Shown: positions 46,789 to 59,614 of the stretch, piece by piece
Layout of the letters: every line of letters starts with the position of its first letter
Numbering within the stretch: the stretch's first letter is position 1
Source of the DNA: Dipylidium caninum
Taxonomy: Eukaryota; Platyhelminthes; Cestoda; Cyclophyllidea; Dipylidiidae
DNA length: 64,000 nt
Assembly (NCBI GenBank): GCA_017562135.1
Contig: QEYB01001053.1
Location: forward strand, 496,001 to 560,000
Direction of reading: 5' to 3'
Translations under genes and position numbers: made by a program
Notes under the pieces: model-generated
The model's database searches: none
Told to the model about the DNA's origin: nothing
The model's input: only the letters and a program-made list of their open reading frames with translations

Positions 46789-49700
46789 CTGACGCCTGGC
46801 GAACCCGCCCCAAAACACGCACTCGCGCATTTACTCAGCCCTTCGTCCGGCCCCTGACTGCCCCCGTCGCACGCAGATCGGTAGTCTTGTCGAAACTTTA
46901 AGGTCACCGAACAAAGGGATGTCGCGTCAGATGGTCTGATCACCGCCAGCCGGCCCATGTCAAGCCGATTAGAGGCTAATTTACGACTGTCGAACTGCTT
47001 TTTGACACGATTTTGACCTGTCGAAGGCGGGCATTAGCTATTCCTCCCCCCCCCCACACACACCCACACTTCCACCCTCCTCCCTTGTCAACGCATTATC
47101 CGTCTAGATTTACAACCTTTTTGTGACTCAGTTACCCTCCGCCCTTGGCTAAAGCCTCCAAAAACTAAAAATTAATAAATGCACTGGATTTTGACGATGG
47201 CCTTAGTAATTTTTATCGCCTTTTTCTCATTCATGTAGCCCTTCTAGCGACCCAATCTTTCCGACATGGCATCACAAAATTGTTAATGTCACCCGATCTT
47301 CGCGGGGGTTTAGGCAACGGAAATGCCAAAGTTAAGGTTTCAGATGACTTCGGACGACGCAGGGGCAATCGGAGACATGCAGCGAAGCAAACAGCCGCGC
47401 TGGCGAGTTTGGTGCAGGAGTATTTGAGTGCGGTGTAGGGGACCGGGGCCCGGGCCCGAGGGGGTGGGGGTGTGGCACACGGTGGGAGTAGGACCAAGTT
47501 TTCCGCGTCCGAGAGCGCCGCCAACGCTGGAGGTGGAGGAGAGGAACCGCGAAATTGCCCTAGCAAACGGCGAGGAAGCCGGTGGAGGTGCGGACAATCG
47601 GTCGGACATTCGGAGCGGGAGGTGGGAGGGGGAAGGAGGCACCAAAACGACTGTCGGAATCGTGGTTTTTGCATTATCCTCTTATTTCTCTGTGTGTGCC
47701 GCAAATTCTAATCCACCGTCCGAGGACACCATCGGCAGACTGTCTTCGAACCTGACGATAGCGCGTTCGCGAGTGGAGGCAGAGCTGGACGCCACTGGTC
47801 GTGCCACGCCTTCAGATGACGCCGAGACGAGCGGCAGGAGGCATTTGCGGTGTCGAAAGACCGTTCCCCGCCCGCCAAGAGGGCTGGAACCTGCGGAGAA
47901 AGTGGAGGAGGAGAGGTACTAGTTCGTGAATTGACGGGAGTTGCCGCCAGAGGGTCGGCGATGGTGAAATACGGCGACGGTTGGCAGGTGAAGACGCAGT
48001 TTTATCTTCCGGGGGCGAGGAGGGAGGAGAAGAGGGACGATCAGCCGCTGTGTTCCATGCTAGAAATAGAAGAGACCAATCTGGCCCGCTGCCACACGTG
48101 GAAGGGCGTAGGAAGTGACGATCGCAAAATATTCCACATCTCGTAAATCTCCCCCAACCTTAGGGGACAAAGAATACGCTGGAAAAGTGAAATAATATCT
48201 ATTTGGACGGCTAATAAAATCATCCAAGTTCCTGTTGACGTTGTCGTCGTCGTTGACGCGGTTGGGAGTGTTGAGGAACCATAGCGCCGCGGCGTAATGC
48301 GCCAAGAGCCACGACGGAGCGAAATACGCAATAAAGCGGCCAGTCGTGGGAATAAGACCCACCTCCGGCGCGATCCACGCTCCGGTGGAAGTCCTTTCGA
48401 CCCGGCCGAAATTCTGTGAGGTGCTGATAGGCTTCACTCTACCGTGGAAGCGTCCCAACTGCGTCGGTGACAGACGTCGCGATGGGGAGGTAGTCCTTGG
48501 ACGCACCCAAAACATCCAGCCGCCACTAAAGCCTGTCGTGGCTCCGGTGCGAGAATGAGGAGCGCGGACAGGCCGTTAGCTTCCACGCAGAGGTCCGCTT
48601 CCGGTTCCTGGAGGACGACGAGGCACGAAGAAACGTCTTTATTCGACAGTTTTGTCATCCACCTTCACTGCTAACTGTCTGATGATCCCATCCGTGGCCA
48701 TCAGACAGTTAGCAGTAAGAGGCTTCTCGGTTTCCTCATCCTCCCGAAGCCTTTCAGGGGCTGGATCAGCGTCTCTCCACACTAGACTATGCTTAGGGTG
48801 GCCGATGCCGAGTTTCCCGCCGCGTCGTCCGCCTCGGATAGCGACCGACGGTCTAATCAGCCCCCGGACACGACGGCCAGCCTGTTCACGGCAAAAGACT
48901 TTCATTTTCTCGTCCTCTCGGGCACCGTCTAGTTTAAGCTCACACCGCCCGCCTCAGACGGTGAGGGGAAAATCCCTTTTGGAGTGCGAGTTAACCTCAA
49001 ACCTCAACTGTTCCGTTCTGGTGCAGCGATTCACGCACGTGTTGGCGTGGGTCGGTGGCATCGTCCGCCTCCCACGTGACCCACAGCACGCGGAGGCGGT
49101 GGGAGCGAGGAAAAATTACTCCGCCGGGTTTAAAGGGGGCATTTTCAAGGGCGCCGCGTAGCTGGCGCTGAAATGATGAGCCACTTTTAGAAGGCGGATG
49201 GATGGTAAGATGCAAAATCTCCTCCTTTGCCGAATTCCTCACTTCTCCGCTGGCATTAAGTCGCCTATTTGTTAGTTCCTGTGTTGGCAAGTGGCCGAAT
49301 TTTGCTTGGCAATCCCTGGCCCGGGTGGCTGGAGGGCTCAACCGCCGCTGCCGGGGAGATTCCACTCGCCTGTCCGACTAAGTCTACTCTGGTGTGACCA
49401 CGAGTCCGGCCAAATGGCTGAGTGGAGTTGCCGACTAGTCCCACTCCGACTGTTCAGCCTCCACTCGGTCCGCTTGAGAAGTCCTGAGACGCAGTCGAGG
49501 CTCGCACACAGCTCAACCCGACGAGGCGACACTCGACGCCGGTCGCACATGCCCGCTCGGTGAGATCACCGCCCCAGGGGGAAGGCGATGATCTCGCTGG
49601 GAGCGCCCCAGGGGAAATGGCCTGGCGGGTGGGGGGCGATTGCACCACCGACGATGCCATTTCCAGGACGAAGTCCACAAGCAGGCAGACTGGGAGACCT

Positions 49701-52700
49701 CATGTGGCCTTGTTACTATGCGATGGGACCTTTTGGTGGGAAAAAGCAAGAAATGACCAGACACCTCGTCTCTCCTCCGTCACCACCGGGGCGGAAGAAG
49801 TCCCCCCCTCTTCGCAACCCAACCGATGCTGCCGCCCCGCGGTTGGTGTGCCAACGGACGGAAGAGTCAGAACTCTGAGGGTTGAGCCTCCAGCCTCGAC
49901 TTGGGAGGGTTTGTGTGCCTGGCACGAAGGCGAGCAGTCGTCAATTGGTTGTCAGATACGTCAACGGGTGAATGAACTGGCTCATCGGGGAGTTGCAATG
50001 CGAGCGGTGGCCTTTCCTCGGCATTCAGGCAGACTTCTTTCCGACTTGTTCCACGTAACCGAGAACTTCGGCGATGCCGAAGGCGGAGGCCTTACGGAGG
50101 CCGCGGTAAGAAGGGTTTCGGTCGCCCGAGGCACTCACAACGGTGGAGTGGAGGCGAAGTCTGCGCCCCGTCCACCGGACTCGGTCCGCATGGGCGCCAC
50201 ATGAGCCTTCCTGGCCAACGCCTCACTGCGACGAGTGGACGTGAAGAGATGAAAAGTCGCCTAGATTCATCGTCAACTCAGGCGTGTCTGCGTCTCCTCG
50301 CACGAGGTGGAGCCAGTCGCCTCTCCGTGGTCCCCGACGTGGCTACAGGAGGTCCACTGTCGAAGAGGCGGACTCCAACCTTCCATGTATTCAAAGCTTC
50401 CCTCGTAAAGGACATAAAAACAGTGGTTTTTTTGGAATTTTGGACATGGACGAGAACACTCCACCAGCCACACGGTCGGTGGACCAGCCGGTGAAGGCAT
50501 CCTGGAATAGAAAGTGGAACGCGAATCAACTAAAACAACTGGTGTTGTGTTACGGAGAGGAGGAGGAGGGGAGGAATCAAACCTCTCACGAGAGTGAAAT
50601 AATTTGTCGGAATGAACGTCTCGTGTTTCCCTGCCTCTCCCCGAAAGGCGATTTACCGTGGCGTTGGACGCAAAGCTTCGAGAAGACGATGACCTTCTGC
50701 GGGGGGGCGAGGAAGAAATCTCCTTTACTCCTTCGGACTTGACGACTTGTTGACGGTTATGAGAGTCAGTCGAGGAGTTGACGGAACACCGGACAGCCCG
50801 ACAGACTGGCGAAGGCCTTCAATGGGTGACCGAGACAATTCGGACAATCTCCGCGAGTCACCTGCTCATCTCGATGAGATCGCGGTTGCCTTCTGCCCTC
50901 GTCCCGGAGTAGGCGCTGCGCTCCAGCAGGAGCAGAATCGGTGGAGCTCTGCCGCGACGACTGCCCCCCACAAAGTCTATTTGCTGTCAAACCTGACAAG
51001 TCTCGTCCCCCAACTGTCGCCAGTGAGAACCGTCATTTCTCTAGGTCATCTGTTTCCGCAGAAGATTTCGGTCTTCATCGCTTTCCCCCGGACTGGTTTA
51101 AGGAGGGCATGAAATCATTCCCTCCCCTTTACCCTACTAGTGGAATTGTCGTCGGAGACGCTGCCGACGTCCGGCTGAACGCGTGGGGACTGTCGACGAA
51201 ATTTCCCCGCGGGTTCGTCTCCCGTCGTCTGTTGGCAGGCCCTGCTGCCGACTTCCACGGAAGGAAGGTCCGTCTGGATTCGACAGAGCTTGTCTGCTCT
51301 GTTAAAGAAGGAGGCCGTCGAGGGAGAACCTTAAAAAACACGTCTAACGTGTCATCGACCATGAATGATGAGCTAGTTGGTGAAATTTGCGGAATTTCGT
51401 GTACACCTCTCCGCGTGGAATGTTGTACTCGACGAGCTGCCTTAGACTGGCGTGGCTGAGAGCTTCTAGCCGAGGATCGAGGCGAATCGTGAATTCCTTC
51501 GATCCCTCTCGCCTTGTCGATGTCCTTCCAGCTCCGCTGTAGCTGGACGGAGGAGCGGGTGAAGACATTTTTGTCCGTCTGCGATGGAATTCAGCCAGTG
51601 AACCAGGGAATTTTAGCCTAACTCTCTTTGACGACCCACAAAAGACTTTGACCGACAAGTTTGACGCACTTGCGAACAGTAATGACGTTTAAAAAGGTTT
51701 AACTAGTTTATAAGAAGGTCTCCTCGAGGCGGAGACAGCGTTTTCTCCTCGCCGAGTGCGCAAGTGCAAGGGAAAGCGGCTAAAAGTCACTTAGGTTGCC
51801 TCAGCGCCTCCGAAAGACTGGCGGTTTTATATTTATTTGGCTAAAATGACTTCTACAAGTGGAGAGCCGAATGTAATTTTAATGGAAGTGGACGAATTTG
51901 CCAAGCGTAAAGGTGTTGAGGCCGCCTTTACATCAACACCGAAGGTTTTCGGCGTCCTTCAACGGCAGCGAGGGTGAACATGGAACGTCCGAGAGTTGGG
52001 TGATGGTCCAACTCCGTGGAACACAGCGGCATGGCCGAGGGAGAGGCAGCGTCGTCGCGTGGACCCCGTGACGCGCCGGCTGTTCGACCATCGACGGGAG
52101 GGTGGAGAGACCCTTGGGGAGAGCGCAAACCAATTTTCAAGAGCCCCAACATCTCCAGAATATGTTGACTCGCTTTAAAAATGTATAGCTAGCCCAGAAA
52201 AACGGCGTGTCCGATGGGTCTCGACGGCCCCGTAGCCTCCTCCACGCCCGGTTGACGAGTGGTTTCACCAGAAGAACACGGCGGGTGCCGACCTGACGTC
52301 GTGTGGACAGCCTTGGCCGGCAGTTCTGCTTTGCATGACCTGAGATCGAAGGGGAGACAGCATTTCTCAGGCCTGGACTTCGGTTTTCCACGGATGTCCC
52401 ACCCGGTGGGCGCGAGGATCCGCGTCCACCGTCCCACGGCTGCGACGGAGAAGGTGAAGTTGACTCTGCGACAACTGAGCCGCCGCGTTGGACGCACACC
52501 GCCTCGAGTAGTTTCGCGGGGCTGCGGTCAAAAACTCCGCGAAGCCTCTCGTTGCCCAGTGGAGATGATCTGGACGCAGCGCCGATTAGAGGCCCCACTT
52601 GCCCTGCTGCGGATGCTGTCGACAGATGGGTTTTCCCATTTATTTTGACTTTTCCTTTCATTTAGCAAACAAATTTGTACGGATTGGTGACTTGGTTTTG

Positions 52701-55700
52701 TTTTTATCCCGACAAAAAGGTGGAAGAACAAGACGTCCACTTGAGAGATATTTTATTGCATTATTGCCGGAGAGGCAGGAAAACGTGGCATGGAAAAGAA
52801 AGAGTCTGTGTGCCCCAGGTGGGAATGAGGTGTTGAAAGAAGAATAGTTTCGTTAAAATTGGTTCGTGAGGCCTTGTTGCGGTGCGCTTTCACTGAAAAG
52901 TGCCCCACGACTTGGCCATCCGCCCCGTGGAAGTCGACGAGACCCACACCAATCGGGTCCATGGCCGATGCAGTTCGTCGAAGCGCGCGACGTGACGTTG
53001 GACTGTCAGGAAACGCGACCTGTGGATCCCTCACCAGCTGGAGGAGATTCATTCGGCGCAACGCATTAACAGCATCTGTGGTTCGTAGCAACTGAAAACG
53101 CGACAAAATTTGTCCATTTCCGGAGAGACTACTTGCTCGCAACCAAAAGTGGACGGTTGAAAGCAACGTCAATCGGAGGTGATCGTGGCTGATGCGGGAT
53201 GAACCAGCTGGGACGGGGCCGAAAGCCGAGACTCCCCAAAAAGGATTAGGAAGTCAGTCTGGTGAGATTGTAGAAGGGATTCTCCGCTTTGAATTGTTGC
53301 AAACAGCCCAACGGTCAAGTCAGACGCGCACGTTCAACGACTGGCCAAACTGGGCGATGCAATTTGATAAGCGGTGGTCAGAAGAGGGACATCGTCGTAA
53401 GGCTAAGGCTGCTGCCATCCATCCTGATAGCGCGGAGCCCCCGCCCCCGCACCCCCGCCTCGCCCCACTCCTCTTTGGTCACTCGCCAAGAGGTGTTGGA
53501 TCTGCGATGGAACTTTTTGATTTCTTCCCCTGCAGCTGTGGACTTGCGCCTTCAAGCCGGCATTTTATTTCGTCGTCCCCTGCAGAACTCCCCAAACCAC
53601 CAAACTTTTAACCACACTCATGAGGGCTAATCGCGCTTAATTCAGTCTTTTTGCTAGCGGAGATCTGAAATTTTGGTGAATGTTGAATTATGACATTGTT
53701 TGAGCGATGGCAACAGATCATCGGCGAAAACAGAGAGTACCAAATCAAACAAAGTTATGCTTTTCAGCAAAATTTCCGATTTCCCCTTCCTCCTTAATCC
53801 AATGTAAAACTTTGAGGTGACGTCCCCAAAGGTAGGAAATTGCATGACCGCCAAAATAGCCATAATTATCTTTTAGGGTGTTACAAACTTCCCCTTTTCC
53901 CAACTGTGGGGCAGTCGACTCGTGAGCGAGAACCGACTTCTGTACGCCACAACTGCCCGGGTTCGTAACACTTCGGGCAGGGGTATTCCGATCAGAGGGC
54001 TGGCGACTAACTCGGGTTGTGGATTGGCCAGCGACGAGCCACAACGTCGCTGGGCGCAGCGGAGCCGAGGTCATGGCGCTGCCCACAAGAAAGCGCCTCA
54101 AACGAGCTTTTAGGCTCTGTGTGTCAGAATTGCGTTTTATATGAAACTAAATAAACACATGATGGCCTACTTCTCACGTTGTGTTGAGGCGGAGTCGAAG
54201 ATCAGCTCCAGTCTGACGAACACGGAGAAGTGGAGCAAAGGGAGGAGGAGATTTGGCAGGGGAGGCTATCACCCACTGGGACGTGAGGCGAACCTCAGTA
54301 TAAACAGCGCTATTTCTTAACCAAATGGCATTCCGGGCAATTTTTCGTGCTGACCAACCCGGGGACAAATTTCCCGTGGCATGAAAGCGTTATAAATGGA
54401 CAAGAAGCAAAAGCCCTGAAGTATTTGAAAACAAAAAGACCTTCCCACCAAGTCAAACGTCCTATTGCCTTGTCTACTTGGATCATAGTAGCTCTTTTTG
54501 GTATTTGAAAGACATACAGTTTGGAGGTTGAGTTATGTGTCGCTCCCTGAATCTCTTCTCTTCATAAACTAAATCAAAATTTAATGAAAGATTAATGCTT
54601 CATCGGCATACAAGAAGACGTGTGGGCTGGTCCAGCTGCCTTCACTCGGCAGTCTTGCCTACAAAAACCGTGAAGACGTGTTCCACCTCAAACCAAACCA
54701 GCAGTCACGCCCCTCGTGTTCCCATCCCCCGGTTCTCCATGTCGTAATTGTTGCCTCCCCCGCCCTCCGCCCTCCGACCCGCGGAACATTGCGTCCACTC
54801 GCATTCACACGCAAACACGGCTTAAGATTGTCCTAATAGGTGTGGCCTCCGGATACCCCCATTTTTCTAATGCGCAGAAGCTAACATCCGCTCGAAAGTT
54901 TATTTTATCGCATAACAATAATTTTCGAAAGTTATTTTTTTTCTTAATCTTATCATGTCGCGTCTCGTATGAAAGGGAAGAGGTGAAGCTGATGTTCCGG
55001 TATACGTCCTTAATGCGGATTAGGCTTAATCAACTGCCACCGAGGCAAGTAGGCTTTTCCATTGTGATTGCGCGCGTGTGTGTGTCCACCAGTCGTCCGC
55101 TCCTTCTCACCTCAGTCGGATATGGTGAGAGACGAAGAGGCCGCTGCGTGTGATGCTGGTACTCTCCGACTGCCGCCATTCATGCAAAAAGGCTGCTTAG
55201 TGTGGCACACCACGGGCGCTTGACAACTCTTCCATCACTCGGGACGGTGGTGCGTGTAAAACCCAGTGCTCACAATGACCGAGGGTTTGTTGTTTATTCG
55301 GGCTGGGAAGCCTTTCGAGCGTGGCGATTAGGTCACCTCCCTTATCTGGCAAATCAGAGGAAAAGAGGGCACTTACAAGGAGTCACATGAGATGTTGTTA
55401 TTTTAACTCATGTAAACACTTCACCCGAACTAATAAACTTGGCTTCGCAAAATCATGGGCGTTGCCGTCAATCAGTACTAATCTGGGAGTGATTATGACT
55501 TACAGGGCTGCATTTTCCCGTGATTATGTCAATGAAACTCTACTATTGCGTTTTAATCTCGTGTCCGCCATCTTGGCCGACGATGACCGGGACAATTCCA
55601 TGCCCGTCGAGTGGATTGCTACTTCCTGTTTCTACGATTTTTGCACTTACCGATGTAGCTTGTGGTACTCACGTATACTGGCTAAAGAAATTGGGTCCTA

Positions 55701-56215
55701 CTCCTCACCAGCCTCTTTTAAGACTTTGGCTCTTTAGCTGCGAAATATCTTCACCGCTCTACTCCACCAAGTTTACATTCCCAACGGCAGCCAAGGAGGC
55801 GGGTGCATGATTTTCGACGTGAAGAACATTTGCATATTTGGGGAGAAAGTACGGGTGAAAAGAGCGTGGTGTGGGGTGGAAAGAGGCACGACGCGTTGGG
55901 GTGGTGGGTGAGGTTGAAAGACTCACATTCCACCGAAAGCCAGAGTGGCCATCATAGACGAATAACTTTTAGGTGATGGCCGCGCTACTTACTAGCCAAT
56001 CAGTAGCATCTTCCAGATCTTCTCCCTAAAACAGACAGATCGCAAGAACCGGGGTTACGTAGACGACGAGACCTGTACGCAGTGCGGCAGGAAACTCACA
56101 TAGTCGTCTCAACGCGGCGGTAACCTCAAGAGCCTGTGCCATATACCTTGAAAGCGACCGGGGCGTGAAAGGCGTTGTTAGTAAATAACAAAAATAATAA
56201 TGGTAAGTCTACAGG
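46789..56215. other. long gene-free GC-rich region
   Basis: About 9.4 kb with numerous open frames of 60-215 codons on both strands, heavily overlapping one another. None showed a domain, convincing splice structure or presequence. Frames looked at and not supported include 47,428-47,922 (+), 48,060-48,515 (-), 49,560-50,204 (+), 51,344-51,658 (-) and 52,753-53,172 (-). From about 53,650 the sequence becomes more AT-rich. The only structured element found is the foldback at 48,667-48,716. Regulatory DNA or decayed repeats are possible. Confidence 0.4.
48667..48716. repeat. perfect 18-bp foldback (inverted repeat, 14-nt loop)
   Basis: Left arm ACTGCTAACTGTCTGATG at 48,667-48,684 and its exact reverse complement at 48,699-48,716, with loop 48,685-48,698. 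Perfect pairing over 18 bp is unlikely by chance at this spacing. The arms are not obviously transposon termini, and no flanking duplication is evident. Confidence 0.9.
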
Positions 56216-57329
56216 TTATCGAGAGTGCTTGCCTGGATGCTCTAAATTCAAATGCCTGTGTAGTTCATTACGTGTTTGAAAATCCTCATAGCACTCCACA
56301 CAGTAGTAGCACTTGCCCGTGGACAATGGAACGTAGACTGGAATAAAAGGCGAGGAAGTGGAGCGGGAAGAGACGCAGTAGACGTGGAAACAGTGTGGAG
56401 CGGGGGCTTTCTCGAGGGACACGTGAAAGAGCGCAACGAAGGAGAGCCAACTTACCGGCATGGAGGTTGTGGAAGTGGACGAGAAGCCTCCTGAACTGCA
56501 CGAAATTTTGCCCACACTCAACGCATTTGAGGTGGCCGGCAGCTGTGGTGCATGCACAGTGGACGTCAGGTGGAGAAGGAGAGGAAGAAGATGGAGACTC
56601 GAGGGACTTACATTTCTGATGTAAAAGTAGCCTCCCCGTCGTCGGATATATGTCCTGGCACTGGATACAGGCTACCGGTTGCGTTTCTAAAAAGAAATAA
56701 GTCAAAAAGGGCGAGACATTTAGAGGGGCTCAGGCTGGACAAAGTGGAAGGACTAGGAGTGTGGAAGACTAAACTTCATGGTGCCACCCACGTAATTCCT
56801 CTGAGCCAGTGCAGTTGCGATGGCATTAAGGAGGTGATGGCACTGCCCAGCAGCCTTTTACGCAAGTCCAGCCGATTTTCCCCCTTGGAAACTAAATTCA
56901 ACCAGTCATTTTGTCCGAGTAACTGAGGCTTTTGGTACGGACAGTGTCACACCTATCGCCAGAACCTGTTTCTGCATGTGGTAGAGCCAAACGACTGAGC
57001 CATTTTTGTAAGATGGAGGGAAAAAAGGGAACCGCCGTGCCTCAGCCTCGACACGGACCAGACAGAGGTGAGAGGACGGTGCAGAGTGAGAGAGCCAAGG
57101 AAAAGGGACTGAAGGTGGAGGGTTGTCGCTTACTCCGATGGTGGAAGCAGATGTGTGCTCGAAATTCCACCTCTGTTGGCAACAGTCGTCTACACACCGG
57201 ACATCGGTAGGTCTCCATGCTGACGTGGAGGCGGTAGTGAGAAATGACGGCTGATGCGGAGATCAGCTCGAGTTGTCCTCGCTCACACACGCCGTCGGAG
57301 CTGTTTTTACAACTCAACTCGGTCACCAA
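56216..57329 (-). CDS. C2H2-type zinc-finger protein (C-terminal part; 5' end unresolved)
   Basis: Four minus-strand exons join in phase: about 57329-57134, 56686-56612, 56542-56456, 56337-56216 (TAA). Each carries one finger: CPVC-x12-H-x3-H (YRCPVCRRLL...HICFH), CIQC-x12-H-x2-C (a C2HC variant), CVEC-x12-H-x4-H (CVECGQNFVQ) and CVEC-x12-H-x4-H (CVECYEDFQT). The fingers are not joined by the TGEKP linkers of tandem DNA-binding arrays; they are spaced by 15 or more residues. It may therefore bind DNA weakly, or bind RNA or protein. It ends HLNLEHPGKHSR. The frame is open upstream of 57,329 to about 57,420, but I could not join it in phase to the open frame at 57,450-57,806, so the N terminus is unknown. 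Confidence 0.75.
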
Positions 57330-57783
57330 GTCGTCCGACTCGACACTCGGGGGGAGGGTGGAGGGCTGTGATGGCGGCGGGGTCGGTGAACAGCGCGTCG
57401 AGGCGTTTACCCGACAAAACTTTGTGGTTGACAGGAGGTTTCAACTCTACTACCTCAAAGTGGCCTCGTCTTCCGTCAAATCGTGCAGCGCCGTCAAGCT
57501 GTGCGTAAGGAGAAGTCCTCCTCCGGCATAAATGAGGCCCTGGTGATTTGAATACATTAAAATGGCATCTGTTCTTAGAGGGTTTACATCTCGCCTAAAA
57601 AGTAGGCGGAGCAGAATGCCACCTCCACGTCGCCTGACCGGCTCCGCCGGGTTCGGATCGCCAGGGACAGGGGCTACTGCCTCGTCACAAAGCAAATAAG
57701 TCCCGAGACGATCGCCGAGTGGCGACGACGGTGGGGCAAGAGGACGATGAATAACGGGAGAGGGAGGCGACAATATTTCCTTA

Positions 57784-58276
57784 ATGAGTAGCACCACAGT
57801 TGACAAGTGTCTAGACTTTTGCCTTGACTACACAGCGCAGCTGATTATCGAGTTCCACGCACTTCTGGAGAGTGAGTGTCGACGCTGGATGACGGTCCAG
57901 GCCGATAAACATGGCATTTTGGAGCTTCGAATGCCGATTTTCCCCCTCGGTGATTTGTGCTGCCTTCGAGGACGGTGAGTTTTGGTCGTCAGTATTTTGT
58001 CTGTTTCTAAGTGAAAATGCGCTGGTTGCTTGGTTTAGGTATCGGACTAATCCCCCTCACCTCCAGATCGGCACTCGTCCGACCGATCAACCGAGGGCGA
58101 CGTGGCAGAGCTCGCACCACCGCAAGGAGGCAGGCCGGGACAACCCAGCTGCAACAAGTCGACGTCATCAGCCCGGACACGCGCCTCAGCACCGACGGCC
58201 AACAGCCTCTTCACGCTCACGAGCAGACGAGGCGAATCGTCATCGCAGCCGGACAGTCAGGAGCAGTTTTGACTGA
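57784..58276 (+). CDS. hypothetical small protein, helical N-terminus and Arg/His/Ser-rich tail
   Basis: Not recognised. ATG 57784; two exons, 57784 to about 57976 and about 58039-58276, separated by a roughly 62-nt GTGAGT...TTTAG intron, which brings the frame to a TGA at 58,274-58,276. About 143 aa. The N-terminal 60 residues look like a folded helical piece (CLDFCLDYTAQLIIEFHALL, MPIFPLGDLCCL). The rest is basic and low-complexity (HHRKEAGRDN, SSRSRADEANRHRSRTVRSS), like an RNA-binding or SR-like tail. It would be divergent from the zinc-finger gene. It could be a chance frame; the GC-rich second exon is open in other frames too. Confidence 0.35.
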
Positions 58277-59559
58277 TAGCCTGGTGATACGTACGATAGG
58301 AGGCGGAAGATGGCGTCGGGATTACGGCAAATCGTCCTCAACCTCCTACAGCTATGAACAAGTCGTTATTCGACAGGACTAGGGAGACGTGGTCATGCGA
58401 ACGCTCCGCCAACGTCTTCCTAATCTTCAACGTCAACGTTGGACAAGCAAATTATACACTTCAATGAAATCACATAGAGAAACCGAGGAGCTCTTTGTCG
58501 ATGGCACAAAATGGTGAATGTCGCGCCAAGACCGCTAACCGCCTCGAATCTCGCCTCTCTCCCGTCACCTGCTACTGCTGCCAAGGGAGACTCGCTGCCG
58601 TCTGTTTCTAACAAGTTCACGAAACTTGGTGAGCTTCGCAAACACTGGACAGAGGGTTATTCTCCCAATCGGTTCATGGCTACCCCCCTACCCCCGAAGT
58701 CGTCTACTTCTTTACTTTATTCCTCCTCTTTCTGGTTCAACGCGCCGTTGCGTTGGCGTATTGTCGCAGGCGAGATGTTCCCGCCACTCCCCTACTCGAG
58801 TCCACAGTAGAATAATTTCCCTTTATGATTACATTGAATTGACAATTAGTAGTTTTTAGAGTTGTAGAGACGCCGTTTGCAGGTTGAACTTACATTCACC
58901 TTAGGTGATAACTTCCATCCACAAACAAGTGCGTAAAACGCGGCGTAGTGACAGGACGCCAGCCCTTTCGAGTGTATTGGACTGTTTATGTTATTACATC
59001 ATTACGGTAAGAGCAATTATTTTTTATCTGATTTAGATCTAAGACTTTTGAATTGAAGTATGTCTGTTTGAAATCGTGGCTTTGATTGACCTCAAAGTAG
59101 ATAACCCACTGGGTTTCGCTAAATTGATCTAGTAAAAGGGATAGGGGAGTGGGGCGATATGGATCCTTCATTTACACGGCAGCTAACCACAAAGTCGGCG
59201 AAATAACAGGAACAAGGAACCCTGTAAGCGTACCAAAGCCGATCATTTGTTAGGAAATGGAAAGAACATCATACCATAACGATTTTGCCATCTCAATAAA
59301 TGCTTGCAAGTTACGACGCAATTATTCCTAAATGTTTACCAAATAACATTGCAAATTCATACAACGCCGATCAATCGTACAAAGACGATTACAATGTCCA
59401 TTAGATGATAATTAGTTTTATAACATTTTCAAACAAATATACTAAACAAACAAATAAGTTATTTGAATAAGCGGGTAGTAAATATGAAATTAGGCTCCAT
59501 AACGTCATGATTAAATGTACTTTAGCGCGTTCGTTTCTCTAGTGATAACGGACATGTAA
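58277..59559. other. 5' flank of DNAAF5
   Basis: GC-rich to about 58,800, then strongly AT-rich. The frame 58,511-58,810 is unsupported. No other feature is seen. Confidence 0.45.
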
Positions 59560-59564
59560 CCAAT
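59560..59564 (+). promoter_or_regulatory. CCAAT box upstream of DNAAF5
   Basis: GTAACCAATAGG, about 50 bases before the ATG at 59,615. Confidence 0.35.
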
Positions 59565-59614
59565 AGGTGCGAAGCCTATACCCGCGCATTATAAAATCCA
59601 CACATCTCACTAAT

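Noticed and set aside
47428..47922. 164-codon plus-strand frame with Gly/Pro/Arg-rich start
   Set aside because: Composition follows the local GC-rich sequence and an antisense frame of equal length exists.
48060..48515. 151-codon minus-strand frame with a hydrophobic patch
   Set aside because: No family resemblance, and other frames are open over the same region; insufficient to call a gene.
51344..51658. 104-codon minus-strand frame (LDPRLEALSHASLRQLVEY)
   Set aside because: Looks somewhat protein-like but has no recognisable homologue, no splice partner and no promoter motif.
52753..53172. 139-codon minus-strand frame
   Set aside because: Overlaps plus-strand frames of similar size; nothing recognisable.
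57450..57806. 118-codon minus-strand frame as N terminus of the zinc-finger protein
   Set aside because: Every donor/acceptor pair tried into the finger exon gave a stop or wrong phase.
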